Of a stretch of DNA of 64,000 bases, positions 8,447-18,100 are shown piece after piece. Position numbers and translations under genes: made by a program. How positions within the stretch are numbered: position 1 is the first letter of the stretch; every line of letters starts with the position of its first letter. The DNA comes from Vibrio brasiliensis LMG 20546 (GTDB taxonomy: Bacteria > Pseudomonadota > Gammaproteobacteria > Enterobacterales > Vibrionaceae), in NCBI RefSeq assembly GCF_000189255.1, contig NZ_AEVS01000081.1:1-64000 (forward strand), read 5' to 3'. The notes under the pieces are model-generated. The model worked only from the letters and a program-made list of their open reading frames with translations. It was not told where the DNA came from and did no database searches.

Positions 8447-9832
8447 ATGGGATTTGTCAGTAATAGAAGACTCACAATTAATATCATTTTACTATCAATA
8501 GTGCCTCTGATAGTGGTGGTGGTTATTGTTGCGAGTTTACTATTTAGTCAAGCAAAACAGTTGGTTGGAGAACAGGTTCAATTGACGCGTGATAATGTTC
8601 TGGCGGTAAAGAAGCAAGAGCTAAAGCAGTACGTAGAAATGGCAGTCAAAAGCATCGAGCCTTACTACTCAGATGACACCCTTACTCCCGAACTTGCTCA
8701 GCAGATTGTTATCGAAAAGTTGAGCCAGCTCACGTATGGCAGCGACGGATACTTCTTTGCATATACTTGGGATGGTGATGCACTGGTGCTACCGTACCAA
8801 CCTGACCGGATAGGTAAAAACTGGTGGCAAGTGGAAGATGTTCAGGGTAAGAAGCTACTGCAAGAGCTGATTATTGCGGGTAAAAATGGCGGTGGTTTTG
8901 TTGATTACTTATGGCATAAGCCGTCGAAGAAAGAGCCGCTACCAAAACTCAGTTACGCTGTTTCACTGGACAAGTGGCAGTGGATGATTGGTACCGGTGT
9001 CTACCTTGATGATATTGAACGCCAGATAACCCATATGCGTAGCGGATTTGACCAGAGTGTCGGTAAGAGTACCACTGCACTTTTTGGTGTGATGTTTGTC
9101 GCGGTTACCGTTATTGCAGCGCTAGGCGCATCGCTAAACCTCAATGTCAGACGCTTGGCAAACCAGCAACTCAGTATCTTAAATCAGCAAATTATCGACT
9201 CGCAGGAGAACGAGCGTCGTCGTGTTTCTCGTGAGTTACATGATGGTGTTAACCAACTGCTGGTGGCGGCCAAATATCGCTTAGACAATGTCAGTCAGGA
9301 AAGCGATGAACAGATAAAGGATATCGAGCTTGATGCCAGTAAGGTCGCTCTGGAGCAGGCGATCGTCGAATTGAGAAGAATTTCACGCGACTTACGGCCA
9401 CCGCAACTGGATGACTTGGGGCTAGTGGCTGGCATTGAGGCCTACATCAATGAGCTGCGTGATCGCACCCAGTTAGAGTTGGTATTTGAGCATGACATAG
9501 AGGGCGAGGAGTTTTTGCCAGAAGTGGAAACGACCTTATACCGGGTAGTGCAGGAAGCGCTGCACAATGTTGAAAAGCATGCTCAGGCTCAAGGCGTGGA
9601 CATCATTATGCAGCGTGAAGGGCACATGTTGATCCTGACTGTTAGCGATGACGGCGTTGGAATCCCGGCCAAAAAACTCAAGTCCGGTAAGAGAAAGCAG
9701 CCGATCCTCGAACATATGGGTTTGCAGAATATGAAGGAGAGGATTCAGGCGATTGGTGGCACGTTTGTTGTCACCAGTGAACAGGGAGAGGGCACGGAAG
9801 TGCGTGTAAGCTTAAACATGGAGTTTGTATGA
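8447..9832 (+). CDS. Sensor histidine kinase with extracytoplasmic Cache domain (HisKA_3 type)
   Basis: The 461-residue inner-membrane kinase has helix one at about residues 10-32, a periplasmic single-Cache domain (YGSDGYFFAYTWDG, then SLDKWQWMIGTGVYLDDIE) to about 195, and helix two at about 203-225. A HisKA_3 dimerisation domain follows, with phospho-acceptor His265 in SRELHDGVNQLL, then a HATPase domain with NVEKHA and DDGVGI. Cache domains of this kind bind small organic acids. The reading frame is open 45 codons further upstream, but the hydrophobic anchor begins right after the ATG at 8447, so I prefer it; the ribosome site is weak. The stop overlaps the response regulator start by four bases (ATGA). 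Confidence 0.88.
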   Translation: MGFVSNRRLTINIILLSIVPLIVVVVIVASLLFSQAKQLVGEQVQLTRDNVLAVKKQELKQYVEMAVKSIEPYYSDDTLTPELAQQIVIEKLSQLTYGSDGYFFAYTWDGDALVLPYQPDRIGKNWWQVEDVQGKKLLQELIIAGKNGGGFVDYLWHKPSKKEPLPKLSYAVSLDKWQWMIGTGVYLDDIERQITHMRSGFDQSVGKSTTALFGVMFVAVTVIAALGASLNLNVRRLANQQLSILNQQIIDSQENERRRVSRELHDGVNQLLVAAKYRLDNVSQESDEQIKDIELDASKVALEQAIVELRRISRDLRPPQLDDLGLVAGIEAYINELRDRTQLELVFEHDIEGEEFLPEVETTLYRVVQEALHNVEKHAQAQGVDIIMQREGHMLILTVSDDGVGIPAKKLKSGKRKQPILEHMGLQNMKERIQAIGGTFVVTSEQGEGTEVRVSLNMEFV

Positions 9833-10458
9833 TTAGACTAATACTCGCCGATGATCATCGATTGATGCAGGACGGGCTAAAGTCAAGACTGGAAAGGGAA
9901 GACAATCTGGAAATACTTGCCTGTGTCGGTACAGGCACTGAGGCGCTGGAAAGTACCTTATCGCTTAAACCGGATGTATTGTTGCTCGACATTAATATGC
10001 CTCAGCTTAACGGTATTGAAGTGTTGCAGAAGCTAGAAAAAAGCGGCTGTCAGACCGCGGTCATTATGCTCTCTATGCATGATAGTCGTGATTATGTGGT
10101 CCGTTCGGTGAAATCTGGTGCTAAGGGCTATGTGCTGAAAGATGTAGGCTCTGAAGAGTTAGTGATGGCAATCAATCAGGTCGCTCAGGGACGTTCCTAT
10201 TTATGTCCTCAGGCGTCCGACCGATTACTTGAGCAGTTAAATGAAAAGCCACAGCCGAAAGACGATACGTTATCTAAGCGAGAGTCCGATGTTCTGAAAG
10301 AGATCGTTAATGGCTCAGGCAACAAAGAGATCGCGGATTCACTGCATATCAGTGTCAGGACGGTGGAAACTCACCGTTTAAGAATCAAGAAAAAGCTCGG
10401 AGCTACCTCTACAGCCGCACTGGTTAAGTTAGCTTTACAAAAAGGTTTAGTGAACTGA
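9829..10458 (+). CDS. NarL/FixJ-family response regulator
   Basis: A 209-residue two-domain regulator. The receiver domain holds the acidic pair DD (residues 8-9), phospho-acceptor Asp54 in LLLDINMP and Lys near 104 in YVLKD. The C-terminal LuxR-type helix-turn-helix covers about 145-205 (LSKRESDVLKEIVNG, then ISVRTVETHRLRIKKKL). It overlaps the kinase gene by four bases and the LysR gene by one, so kinase and regulator are certainly a pair. It likely controls dctPQM and perhaps the downstream CoA genes. Confidence 0.93.
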   Translation: MIRLILADDHRLMQDGLKSRLEREDNLEILACVGTGTEALESTLSLKPDVLLLDINMPQLNGIEVLQKLEKSGCQTAVIMLSMHDSRDYVVRSVKSGAKGYVLKDVGSEELVMAINQVAQGRSYLCPQASDRLLEQLNEKPQPKDDTLSKRESDVLKEIVNGSGNKEIADSLHISVRTVETHRLRIKKKLGATSTAALVKLALQKGLVN

Positions 10459-11390
10459 TGGCGAGCAACCTGTTATCGAGTCGTCAGCCGATCTTAGACA
10501 AGATCGTGTTCTTTTGCGCCGTGATACAAACAGGCTCTTTTCGCCTTGCTTCAGAGCAGCAGGGTATCTCAGCGGCGGCGGGCAGTCGCTGGGTCAAAGA
10601 GCTTGAAGAGACGATGTCTGTAGAGCTTATCAAACGCAGTACCCGACAACTTGTCGCAACTCAGGCGGGCCAGTTACTCTATGAGCGCTTCTCCCCGCTG
10701 CTTCCTGATATCAACAGCCTGTGTGAAGAGGTACAAAATCTTGCCGAGCAGCAGCAAGGCGAGATTCGCATCTCCTCGACACCTCTGTTCGCGCGGCAAT
10801 ATCTGACTAAGATAGTCGCAGAATATATGCAGCTCCATCCGCAAGTCCATTTCAAAATATTTATTGAAGCGGGGTCGTTTGATCCATTAAAAGTCGACTT
10901 CGCTTTTCGTGCTAGTGCCAGCTATCAGGGTGAGTTGCAAAATGACTCGTTACTGGTAAGAAAACGGCTGTTGCGTGAACCGCTCTATCTTTGTGCTTCA
11001 GGCGCCTATCTGACTGAACATGGTACGCCGACCAACCCCGATGAATTGAGTATGCACCGTTGCCTTTATGCACGGACGCTGGTGGGAGGGAATCGCTGGT
11101 GTTTTGAGCGTGATGGTGAGATGGCAATGGTGACCATTCGCGACACGTTAGAATGCGACAATAGTGAAATGCTGCTCGACTTGGCGATGGAAAATGCGGG
11201 CGTTGCCTATCTGCCTCACTCGTTGGTCAGTCAACAGCTTGCTAGTGGAGAGCTACAGCACATCATGCAGGACTATCAGTGCGCCAGTTTCGATATTGAC
11301 CTGTTTTTCCGTCCACGAACGCCAATGCCAGAGCGATGTAGTGGTTTTAAGCAATACCTCTACCAGCGAGTGGCTGAGCTTCAGCAATAA
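10458..11390 (+). CDS. LysR-family transcriptional regulator
   Basis: The 310-residue protein has the LysR helix-turn-helix in residues about 12-70 (SFRLASEQQGISAAAGSRWVKELE) and a co-inducer-binding domain with LRLTP-like motifs replaced by its own QQGEIRISSTPLFARQYL near 100. Its start codon overlaps the response-regulator stop (TGATG). Having a LysR regulator as the third cistron of a two-component operon is uncommon. A perfect 18-bp palindrome at its own 3' end, just before the CoA-transferase operon, is a candidate binding site. Inducer unknown; an acyl-CoA pathway intermediate is a reasonable guess. Confidence 0.9.
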   Translation: MASNLLSSRQPILDKIVFFCAVIQTGSFRLASEQQGISAAAGSRWVKELEETMSVELIKRSTRQLVATQAGQLLYERFSPLLPDINSLCEEVQNLAEQQQGEIRISSTPLFARQYLTKIVAEYMQLHPQVHFKIFIEAGSFDPLKVDFAFRASASYQGELQNDSLLVRKRLLREPLYLCASGAYLTEHGTPTNPDELSMHRCLYARTLVGGNRWCFERDGEMAMVTIRDTLECDNSEMLLDLAMENAGVAYLPHSLVSQQLASGELQHIMQDYQCASFDIDLFFRPRTPMPERCSGFKQYLYQRVAELQQ

Positions 11391-11433
11391 TTTCATTTAT
11401 GAAATTCACAATCTCTATTTGTGCAATTAACAA
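11389..11433 (+). promoter_or_regulatory. Candidate operator and promoter of the CoA-transferase operon
   Basis: AATTTCATTTATGAAATT (11389-11406) is a perfect 18-bp palindrome overlapping the LysR stop codon. It abuts a possible -35 TTCACA (11405-11410), spaced 17 bases from a possible -10 TAACAA (11428-11433). The palindrome contains the dyad form expected for LysR-type sites. Promoter strength and regulator are inferred. Confidence 0.4.
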
Positions 11434-11494
11434 TCTGCCCATCACGAACTAAGCTGAATGAACGGTAAAGGGAAGGTAACTAAGGAAGGTTTAA

Positions 11495-13075
11495 GTGGTC
11501 AGCCAATTAACAGCGGATCAGGCAGCAGAATGGATTGAAGATGGTGATGCGGTCCTTCTGGGCGGCTTTATTGGTAGTGTTGTGCCGGAAGCTATTGAAC
11601 GGGCCATTGGTCAACGATTTGCCCGCACTCAAACACCGAGAGACTTAACCCTAATGTTTGCGGCTGGGCAGGGTGATGGACAGGGACGAGCAGTAAACCA
11701 TTTAGCGCAGCAAGGCTTAGTCACACGAGCGATTGGAGGACACTGGGGGTTGGTGCCAAAACTGCAGCAACTCGCTGTCGATAATCTGATTGAAGGCTAC
11801 AACTTACCTCAGGGCATTATTTCTCATTTGCTGCGCGACACTGCGGCGGGTAAGCCGGGCACCATCAGTAAAGTTGGGCTGGGGACTTTTGTCGATCCAC
11901 GTATTGAAGGTGGAAAAATCAACGCGGTAACCAAACAAGATTGGGTAGAGGTGATTGACCTGTTCGGTGAAGAGCATCTGTTCTACCACAAACTGCCGGT
12001 TAATGTTGCCATCTTGCGCGGCACGAATGCCGATGACAACGGCAATATCACCATGGAAGATGAATGCCTGATCGTTGAAAGCCTTGCCGCGGCACAGGCT
12101 GCAAAAAACAACGGCGGCAAGGTGATTGTTCAGGTTAAACAAGTTGTTTCAGCTGGTCAGTTAGACCCCCACGCCGTCAAAATCCCCGGTATTTTTGTCG
12201 ATGCTGTGGTGGTGTGCGAAGACCCGAGTGAACATATGCAGACCTTCGCTACTATGATGAACCCTGAATTTGTTGGCATCGAATGTGAGCGCGATGCTCG
12301 ACAGACAAATAAATCGTTAAATGAATTTGCCAGGTTAGATGCGAAAACCATTATCGCCCGTCGTGCTGCAATGGAACTTGAAGCTGACTCGATTCTTAAT
12401 CTCGGTATAGGGGCGCCGGAATACATTGCCGATGTCGCCCAGCAGGCCGGAATCCTTGATCAGTTTACTCTCACCGTAGAGCCTGGAGCGGTAGGAGGGA
12501 CACCCCAGAGTGGCCTTGACTTTGGTGCTTCAAGGATGCCGCAAGCGATCATTGGTCAGGATCAAATGTTTGATTTCTACGATGGTGGTGGTGTCGATCA
12601 GGCCTTTCTTGGTCTGGCTCAGTGTGATGGCAAAGGGGATATTAATGTCTCCCGCTTTGGCAGCAAGATTGCCGGTTGTGGCGGGTTTATCAACATCACG
12701 CAGAATGCCAAAAAGGTTTACTTCTGCGGCACTTTTACCGCTCAAGGGTTGAAAGTAGAGGTACAGGAGCAGCAACTGATGGTCACGAATGAAGGTCGGC
12801 AGCAGAAGTTTATCGATCAGGTCGAACAAATCACCTTTAGTGCCCTGCAGGCGGTAAGTAACAGCAAACCGGTTATGTATATCACCGAACGAGCGGTGTT
12901 TCGTTTAACCAGCGCTGGACTAGAGTTAACAGAAATTGCTCCTGGCATTGATTTGGAGCGGGATATTTTTCAGCAAATGGCATTCAGACCACAGGTGAGT
13001 TCGTCACTAAAAATTATGGATAGTGCCATCTTTCAAACACAATTTAAGCTCAAAATGAGCAAGGACGAGCGATAA
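11495..13075 (+). CDS. Acyl-CoA:acetate/3-ketoacid CoA-transferase (YdiF/PCT family)
   Basis: This 526-residue single-chain family I CoA-transferase fuses the alpha and beta halves found separately in AtoD/AtoA. The catalytic glutamate is Glu329 in TVEPGAVGG, equivalent to Glu333 of E. coli YdiF, and the CoA-binding ILNLGIGAP segment lies near 305. It transfers CoA between short acyl-CoAs and acids such as acetate or acetoacetate. The start is a GTG preceded by AAGGAAGG. It leads an operon with a short-chain dehydrogenase and a thiolase, which points to acetoacetate activation (acetoacetate plus acetyl-CoA giving acetoacetyl-CoA). Propionate or related acids remain possible substrates. Confidence 0.88.
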   Translation: MVSQLTADQAAEWIEDGDAVLLGGFIGSVVPEAIERAIGQRFARTQTPRDLTLMFAAGQGDGQGRAVNHLAQQGLVTRAIGGHWGLVPKLQQLAVDNLIEGYNLPQGIISHLLRDTAAGKPGTISKVGLGTFVDPRIEGGKINAVTKQDWVEVIDLFGEEHLFYHKLPVNVAILRGTNADDNGNITMEDECLIVESLAAAQAAKNNGGKVIVQVKQVVSAGQLDPHAVKIPGIFVDAVVVCEDPSEHMQTFATMMNPEFVGIECERDARQTNKSLNEFARLDAKTIIARRAAMELEADSILNLGIGAPEYIADVAQQAGILDQFTLTVEPGAVGGTPQSGLDFGASRMPQAIIGQDQMFDFYDGGGVDQAFLGLAQCDGKGDINVSRFGSKIAGCGGFINITQNAKKVYFCGTFTAQGLKVEVQEQQLMVTNEGRQQKFIDQVEQITFSALQAVSNSKPVMYITERAVFRLTSAGLELTEIAPGIDLERDIFQQMAFRPQVSSSLKIMDSAIFQTQFKLKMSKDER

Positions 13076-13128
13076 ACGTCGTCTCAATTACGTCAGTTAA
13101 ATGTTTCGTTGTACACAAGGATAAGGAC

Positions 13129-13863
13129 ATGTTTGACAATAAAATCTGTATTGTGACCGGTGCTGCCCAAGGCATTGGTCGCGCTATTACCGAACGCTTT
13201 GCTCAAAACGGAGCACAATGCGTATACGCCGTCGATATGAATGCACAAGGGTTAGCTGAAGCATTTCAACACCATGATAATGTTGAAGCTGTGACATTGA
13301 ATATCTGTGACCGTCAGGCTATTGAAGCGTTTATCGCCGAAGTGAGAAGCCGCTACTCAAGAGTCGATGTGCTGGTGAATAACGCTGGTGTCACCCGTGA
13401 TGCTTTGATTGAAAAGATGACAGAGCAAGAGTGGGATTTTGTTATTGACGTTAACCTAAAAGGTGTCTTCAACCTTACTCAGGCGGTAGCACCCCTGATG
13501 ATAGAAAACAACGCAGGTTCGATTGTCACGATGTCCTCGGTCGTCGGTACAGACGGTAACATCGGTCAGACCAACTACGCTGCTTCTAAAGGGGGCGTGA
13601 TTGCGATGACGAAGAGCTGGGCCAAAGAATTCTCACGAAAAGGGGCGCAGGTTCGTGCCAACTGTGTTGCTCCCGGATTTATTCAGACGCCAATGACCGA
13701 GAATCTGCCGGAAAAAGTACTCGATTTGATGAAACAGAAAACGCCACTTGGACGTATGGGTACGACTGAAGACATTACCAACGGAGTTGAGTTTCTCGCC
13801 AGTGATAAGTCGAGCTTTATCACTGGGCAGGTATTAAAAATTGATGGTGGGTTGGTGCTGTAG
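13129..13863 (+). CDS. Short-chain dehydrogenase (FabG-like; 3-hydroxyacid or 3-hydroxyacyl-CoA dehydrogenase)
   Basis: The 244-residue classical SDR has the cofactor motif TGAAQGIG (9-16), NNAG near 84-87, catalytic Ser in SSVVG and the YAASK active-site pair near 148-152. The C-terminal block LASDKSSFITGQVLKIDGGL is typical of FabG/PhaB enzymes. Aspartate at the end of the second strand (AVDMNA) suggests NAD(H) preference. Between a CoA-transferase and a thiolase it probably interconverts a 3-hydroxy and 3-oxo compound: 3-hydroxybutyrate to acetoacetate, or acetoacetyl-CoA to 3-hydroxybutyryl-CoA. No polyhydroxyalkanoate synthase gene is in the window, which makes a catabolic role more likely. 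Confidence 0.85.
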   Translation: MFDNKICIVTGAAQGIGRAITERFAQNGAQCVYAVDMNAQGLAEAFQHHDNVEAVTLNICDRQAIEAFIAEVRSRYSRVDVLVNNAGVTRDALIEKMTEQEWDFVIDVNLKGVFNLTQAVAPLMIENNAGSIVTMSSVVGTDGNIGQTNYAASKGGVIAMTKSWAKEFSRKGAQVRANCVAPGFIQTPMTENLPEKVLDLMKQKTPLGRMGTTEDITNGVEFLASDKSSFITGQVLKIDGGLVL

Positions 13864-13864
13864 G

Positions 13865-15076
13865 ATGAGTAATAAAGTTTACATTGTTGCCGCAAAACGT
13901 ACGCCAATTGGATCTTTTCTTGGCGGTTTAAGCTCAGTGTCCGCAGTTGATTTAGGCGCCATTGCGATTAAAGCAGCGTTAGAGCAGGGGGGTATTGATG
14001 GGGCTGATATAGATGAAGTGATTGTCGGTAATGTGCTTGGCGCGGGACAGGGGCAAGGCGTAGGTCGACAGGCCGCAATTCATGCCGGAATCCCGGCAAC
14101 CACTCCAGCCTATACGCTCAATATGATCTGTGGCAGTGGTATGAAAACCCTGCTTAATGCGGTTAACTCAGTTCGTACGGGTGATGCCAATCTGGTCGTG
14201 GCGGCTGGTACCGAAAGTATGAGTAATGCGCCATTTGTCGTTGATGGCCAAAGTCGCTCTGGGCATAAAATGGGCAACATGACCCTGACCGACACCATGC
14301 TCAAAGATGGATTAACCGATGCGTTTGCCGATTTCCATATGGGCATTACCGCGGAAAACATCGCTAAGCAGTACGCCATTAGCCGCGAGGAGCAGGATCA
14401 GTTTGCTTTGCGAAGTCAGCACCGGGCCGAGCAGGCGATTACCACTGGACGTTTCGAGCAGGAAATTGTTCCGGTTACGATTAAATCACGTCGTGGAGAA
14501 ACGACATTGAATCAGGACGAGCATCCAAGATTTGGTGCGACTATTGAAAGTCTGGCAGGGCTGCGACCTGCATTTGATAAGCAAGGCTCGGTGACGGCAG
14601 GTAACGCGTCTGGCATCAATGATGGAGCAGTCGCCTTGATCGTAGCCAGTGAGCAGGCGGTAAAGCAGCATGGTCTTACCCCGCTGGTTGAAGTGGTTGC
14701 CACGGGGCAGGGTGGTGTTGAACCTGAAGTCATGGGGCTTGGTCCCGTTCCGGCGGTTAAACAAGCGTTGTGTAGAGCTGGAATGGAATTAGAGCAGATC
14801 CAGCGATTGGAGCTTAATGAGGCGTTTGCGGCTCAGGCTATTGGCGTTATTAAAGGACTGTCCGAGCAGCATCAGCTGAATCAAAGCTGGTTTGACGATA
14901 AAACCAATCTTAATGGTGGCGCGATTGCACTTGGGCATCCGATAGGCGCTTCAGGGGGACGAATCGTAACTTCGCTGATTTATGAGATGCTGCGTTCTGA
15001 CACTCAGTTAGGGCTGGCTTCCCTTTGTATTGGGGGCGGCATGGGTACGGCGGTCATATTACGACAAGTTAGCTGA
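13865..15076 (+). CDS. Acetyl-CoA C-acetyltransferase (thiolase)
   Basis: The 403-residue thiolase cleaves acetoacetyl-CoA with CoA to two acetyl-CoA, or runs in reverse. The acyl-carrying Cys lies in NMICGSGMKTL (near residue 90), NEAFAAQ is near 320, the active-site His is in GGAIALGHPIGASGGR (near 355), and the second Cys is in SLCIGGGMGTA (near 388). The ATG at 13865 lies one base after the dehydrogenase stop, so translation is coupled. A longer reading from 13841 would overlap the previous gene and adds a non-homologous leader. A terminator follows directly. AtoB or PhaA type cannot be separated by eye. Confidence 0.93.
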   Translation: MSNKVYIVAAKRTPIGSFLGGLSSVSAVDLGAIAIKAALEQGGIDGADIDEVIVGNVLGAGQGQGVGRQAAIHAGIPATTPAYTLNMICGSGMKTLLNAVNSVRTGDANLVVAAGTESMSNAPFVVDGQSRSGHKMGNMTLTDTMLKDGLTDAFADFHMGITAENIAKQYAISREEQDQFALRSQHRAEQAITTGRFEQEIVPVTIKSRRGETTLNQDEHPRFGATIESLAGLRPAFDKQGSVTAGNASGINDGAVALIVASEQAVKQHGLTPLVEVVATGQGGVEPEVMGLGPVPAVKQALCRAGMELEQIQRLELNEAFAAQAIGVIKGLSEQHQLNQSWFDDKTNLNGGAIALGHPIGASGGRIVTSLIYEMLRSDTQLGLASLCIGGGMGTAVILRQVS

Positions 15077-15083
15077 TAAAAAG

Positions 15084-15111
15084 CAAAGCCAACTCATGTG
15101 AGTTGGCTTTG
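15084..15111. terminator. Bidirectional terminator (thiolase operon / formate dehydrogenase)
   Basis: A 12-bp perfect stem, CAAAGCCAACTC / GAGTTGGCTTTG, with loop ATGT. It sits 7 bases after the thiolase stop and 16 bases beyond the formate dehydrogenase stop on the other strand. Confidence 0.9.
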
Positions 15112-15127
15112 TTGTTTTAGCCCTTTA

Positions 15128-18100
15128 TCAGACCGGAGTCTCGCAGGGCAATGGTTCTACTTTTACTGCCGCGACTTTAAACTCAGGTATCTTCGCATGA
15201 GGATCGGTCGCAGTTGTTGTCAGCCTGTTGACTGGTGATTCAACAAAGTGGAACGGAATAAAAATCACCCCTTGCTGAATGCGTTTGGTGACAAACGCAT
15301 CTATCTCAATCTCACCCCGGCGGGTTGATACTTTAAGGCGTTGGCCGTTGGATATACCCAATGCTTCGGCATCCTGCACGCTAATCATTGCTCTCGGTCC
15401 GGCGAGGTTGTCCAACCCTTTGGTCTTACGAGTCATGGTTCCGGTGTGGAACTGCTCTAATACGCGTCCCGTTGTGAGTACCAGCGGGTACTCTTCATCT
15501 GGGAGCTCTGCCGCGTAGCGGAAAGGGACGCCAACCATCTGACCTTTACCCCGGGTGAACTGAGTCTGGTGCATGATGCGAGTACCGTTAGGGTTGTTCT
15601 TATTGCTTGGCCACTGAACCCCTTCTGGAGTAATCGCTTCCCAACGCAAACCTGCATATTGAGGGGTAACCCTAGCGATTTCAGCGGTAATGTCTGATAC
15701 CTGTTGATAGTGCCAGTCACTGCCCATCGCGTTCGCGATCTGTTGGATAATCCACCAATCCTCTTTCGCTTCACCAGGCGCTTTCACGGCCGCATTAATA
15801 CGCTGAACCCGTCGCTCTGTGTTGGTGAAGTGACCGGATTTTTCGGCAAATGAGCACGAAGGCAAGACAACATCGGCATACTGAGCGGTTTCAGTGAGGA
15901 AGATGTCCTGAACCACTAAGAAGTCGAGCGCTTCAAGGCCTTCGATTACGTGAGCCTGATTAGGGTCACTCAATACTGGGTTTTCGCCCATGATGTAGAG
16001 ACCACGTACTGAGCGCTGGCAGGCTCCATCGATGATTTCAGTCAGTGTTAAGCCCGGTTCTGACGGTAAGTAATTGGCATTCCATTCAATAGCAAACTTC
16101 TGGCGAATCATCGGGTTGTAGACTTTCTGATAACCAGGGTAGCTATTTGGCAGTGCGCCCATATCGCAGGCGCCCTGGACATTAGACTGACCACGCAGTG
16201 GGTTAATGCCACCCCCTTCAATTCCGATATTGCCACACAACAGCTGAAGGTTAGCCACTGAGCGAACGTTATCGTGTCCGGTAGTATGTTGAGTGATGCC
16301 CATCGAGTAATAAATCGCAGTTCGTTCCGCTGTACCTATCATTCGTGCCATGGCAAAGATGTCTTCGCCACGAACCCCGGTTACCAGCTCGACTTTATCC
16401 AACGCGTACGCCGGTGACATCACTTCTTGGAGAAGGGTATCGAAGCCATCTACCCGTTCTTCGATGTACTCCTGATCGTACCAACCGTTTTTGATGATTT
16501 GCTGCATAATACCGTTCAGCAACATTACATCGGTGCCCGGGCGGTGAGCAAGATAGAGCTGGGCATGATCCGCCATATCAATGCGTTTTGGATCGGCAAC
16601 AATCAGGCGGGCGCCATGATGGCGAATCGCTTGTTTGATATGCGAGGCAATAATCGGGTGAGCTGACGTCGTGTCCGAACCTATGATGAAAATTACATCT
16701 GAGTGTTTAATACTCGGGATGTCATTGGTCATGGCACCACTACCCAGTGAGGCTTCCAGACCTGTTACACTTGAGGCATGGCAGAGACGAGCACAGTGAT
16801 CGACGTTATTGGTGCCCAGTTCACGGCGAATAAACTTCTGGAAGGCGTAGTTGTCTTCGTTGGTGGTTTTGGCTGAAGAAAATCCTGCTAACGCGTTGCC
16901 ACCGAAATCTTGTTTAATGGTGGAGAACTTATTCGCGATAAGCTCAATGGCTTCTTCCCAGCTTGCAGGTTGTAACCAACCATCTTTACGGATCAATGGC
17001 GCGGTTAAGCGCCCTTCATCGCCAACAAAGTCGAAACCGAACCGGCCTTTAACACACAGCATGCCCTGATTCACTGGTGAGTGCGCTCCGGTGACACGGC
17101 GAATACGGTTAGCCTTCTCGTCAACGTGCATGGTTAGCTTACAGCCAACCCCACAGTAGGTACATATGGTGTCGACCTGTTTAAGCTGTTCTTCGCGTCC
17201 TTGTGAACGGTCGCGGCTGTCGACCATAGCGCCGGTCGGGCAAGCCTGAACACAGGCGCCGCATTGGACACACTTAGAGTCGCCCATCAGAATCCGACCA
17301 CTGCGACTTGAGCCAAAATGAGGCCTGTCATCCGGTCTAAGCGCCGGACGCCCATTCTGGTCGTGAACGAAGTTGAGAATGCCGTGGACAGCCTGCTCAC
17401 TGCACGCTTGAATACACTGACCACAACTGATGCAGCGGTTTGCGTCGAACTCAATAAATTCTGAGCTGCGATCGACAGTGAACTTATGGCGTGAATCTTT
17501 GCCACGTAACTCGAGCCAGTCCTGATGATCTTTGACATCGACGGAATGGCTAAACTCCTGCTGCGCTCCGTATTCGGTTGAGTAGTCGCGGAGATCACAG
17601 CTGGTATTAGCCTGACAGCCACACTCAAGGCAGCGCGCTGCCTCTTTGATTGCGTGTTCATTATCGAAACCGAGTTCGACTTCATCAAAGCTTTGTTCGC
17701 GCTGAGCTGGCGTTAGTTCAGGCATGATACTTCGCGCCACTTTTTGCAAGTTGTCAAAGTGAAGCGGATCGACCTGAGCAAGCTTCTGCTCCTTACGTGA
17801 ATTGAACGCTGGCGCAGGCATCTCTGCCATATCACCATTAAGGAACAGGTCGATGGCTTTTGCGGCAATTCGACCATCACCGACCGCCTCTACTGCTGTG
17901 GCTGGACCGCGGCGGAAATCACCGATACTGAAGATGTTTCCGGTACCCGTGTGCATGGTTTGATCATTTGACTGTGAAGTGTTCCAGCGTGTGAGTGGAA
18001 TCGATAATGAATCTTTTTCGAGGAAGCTCAAATCCGGCTTTTGTGACACAGCGGCAATCACAGTATCAAACTCTTGAGTGAAGAACTCACCAGTGGCTTC

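Noticed and set aside
13129-15076. Polyhydroxybutyrate synthesis operon (phaB, phaA)
   Set aside because: No phaC, phasin or phaR gene is present, and a CoA-transferase plus transporter sit with them, which fits degradation better.
16781-16783. Selenocysteine at the formate dehydrogenase active site
   Set aside because: The codon is TGC (Cys852), not TGA, so no SECIS element is needed.
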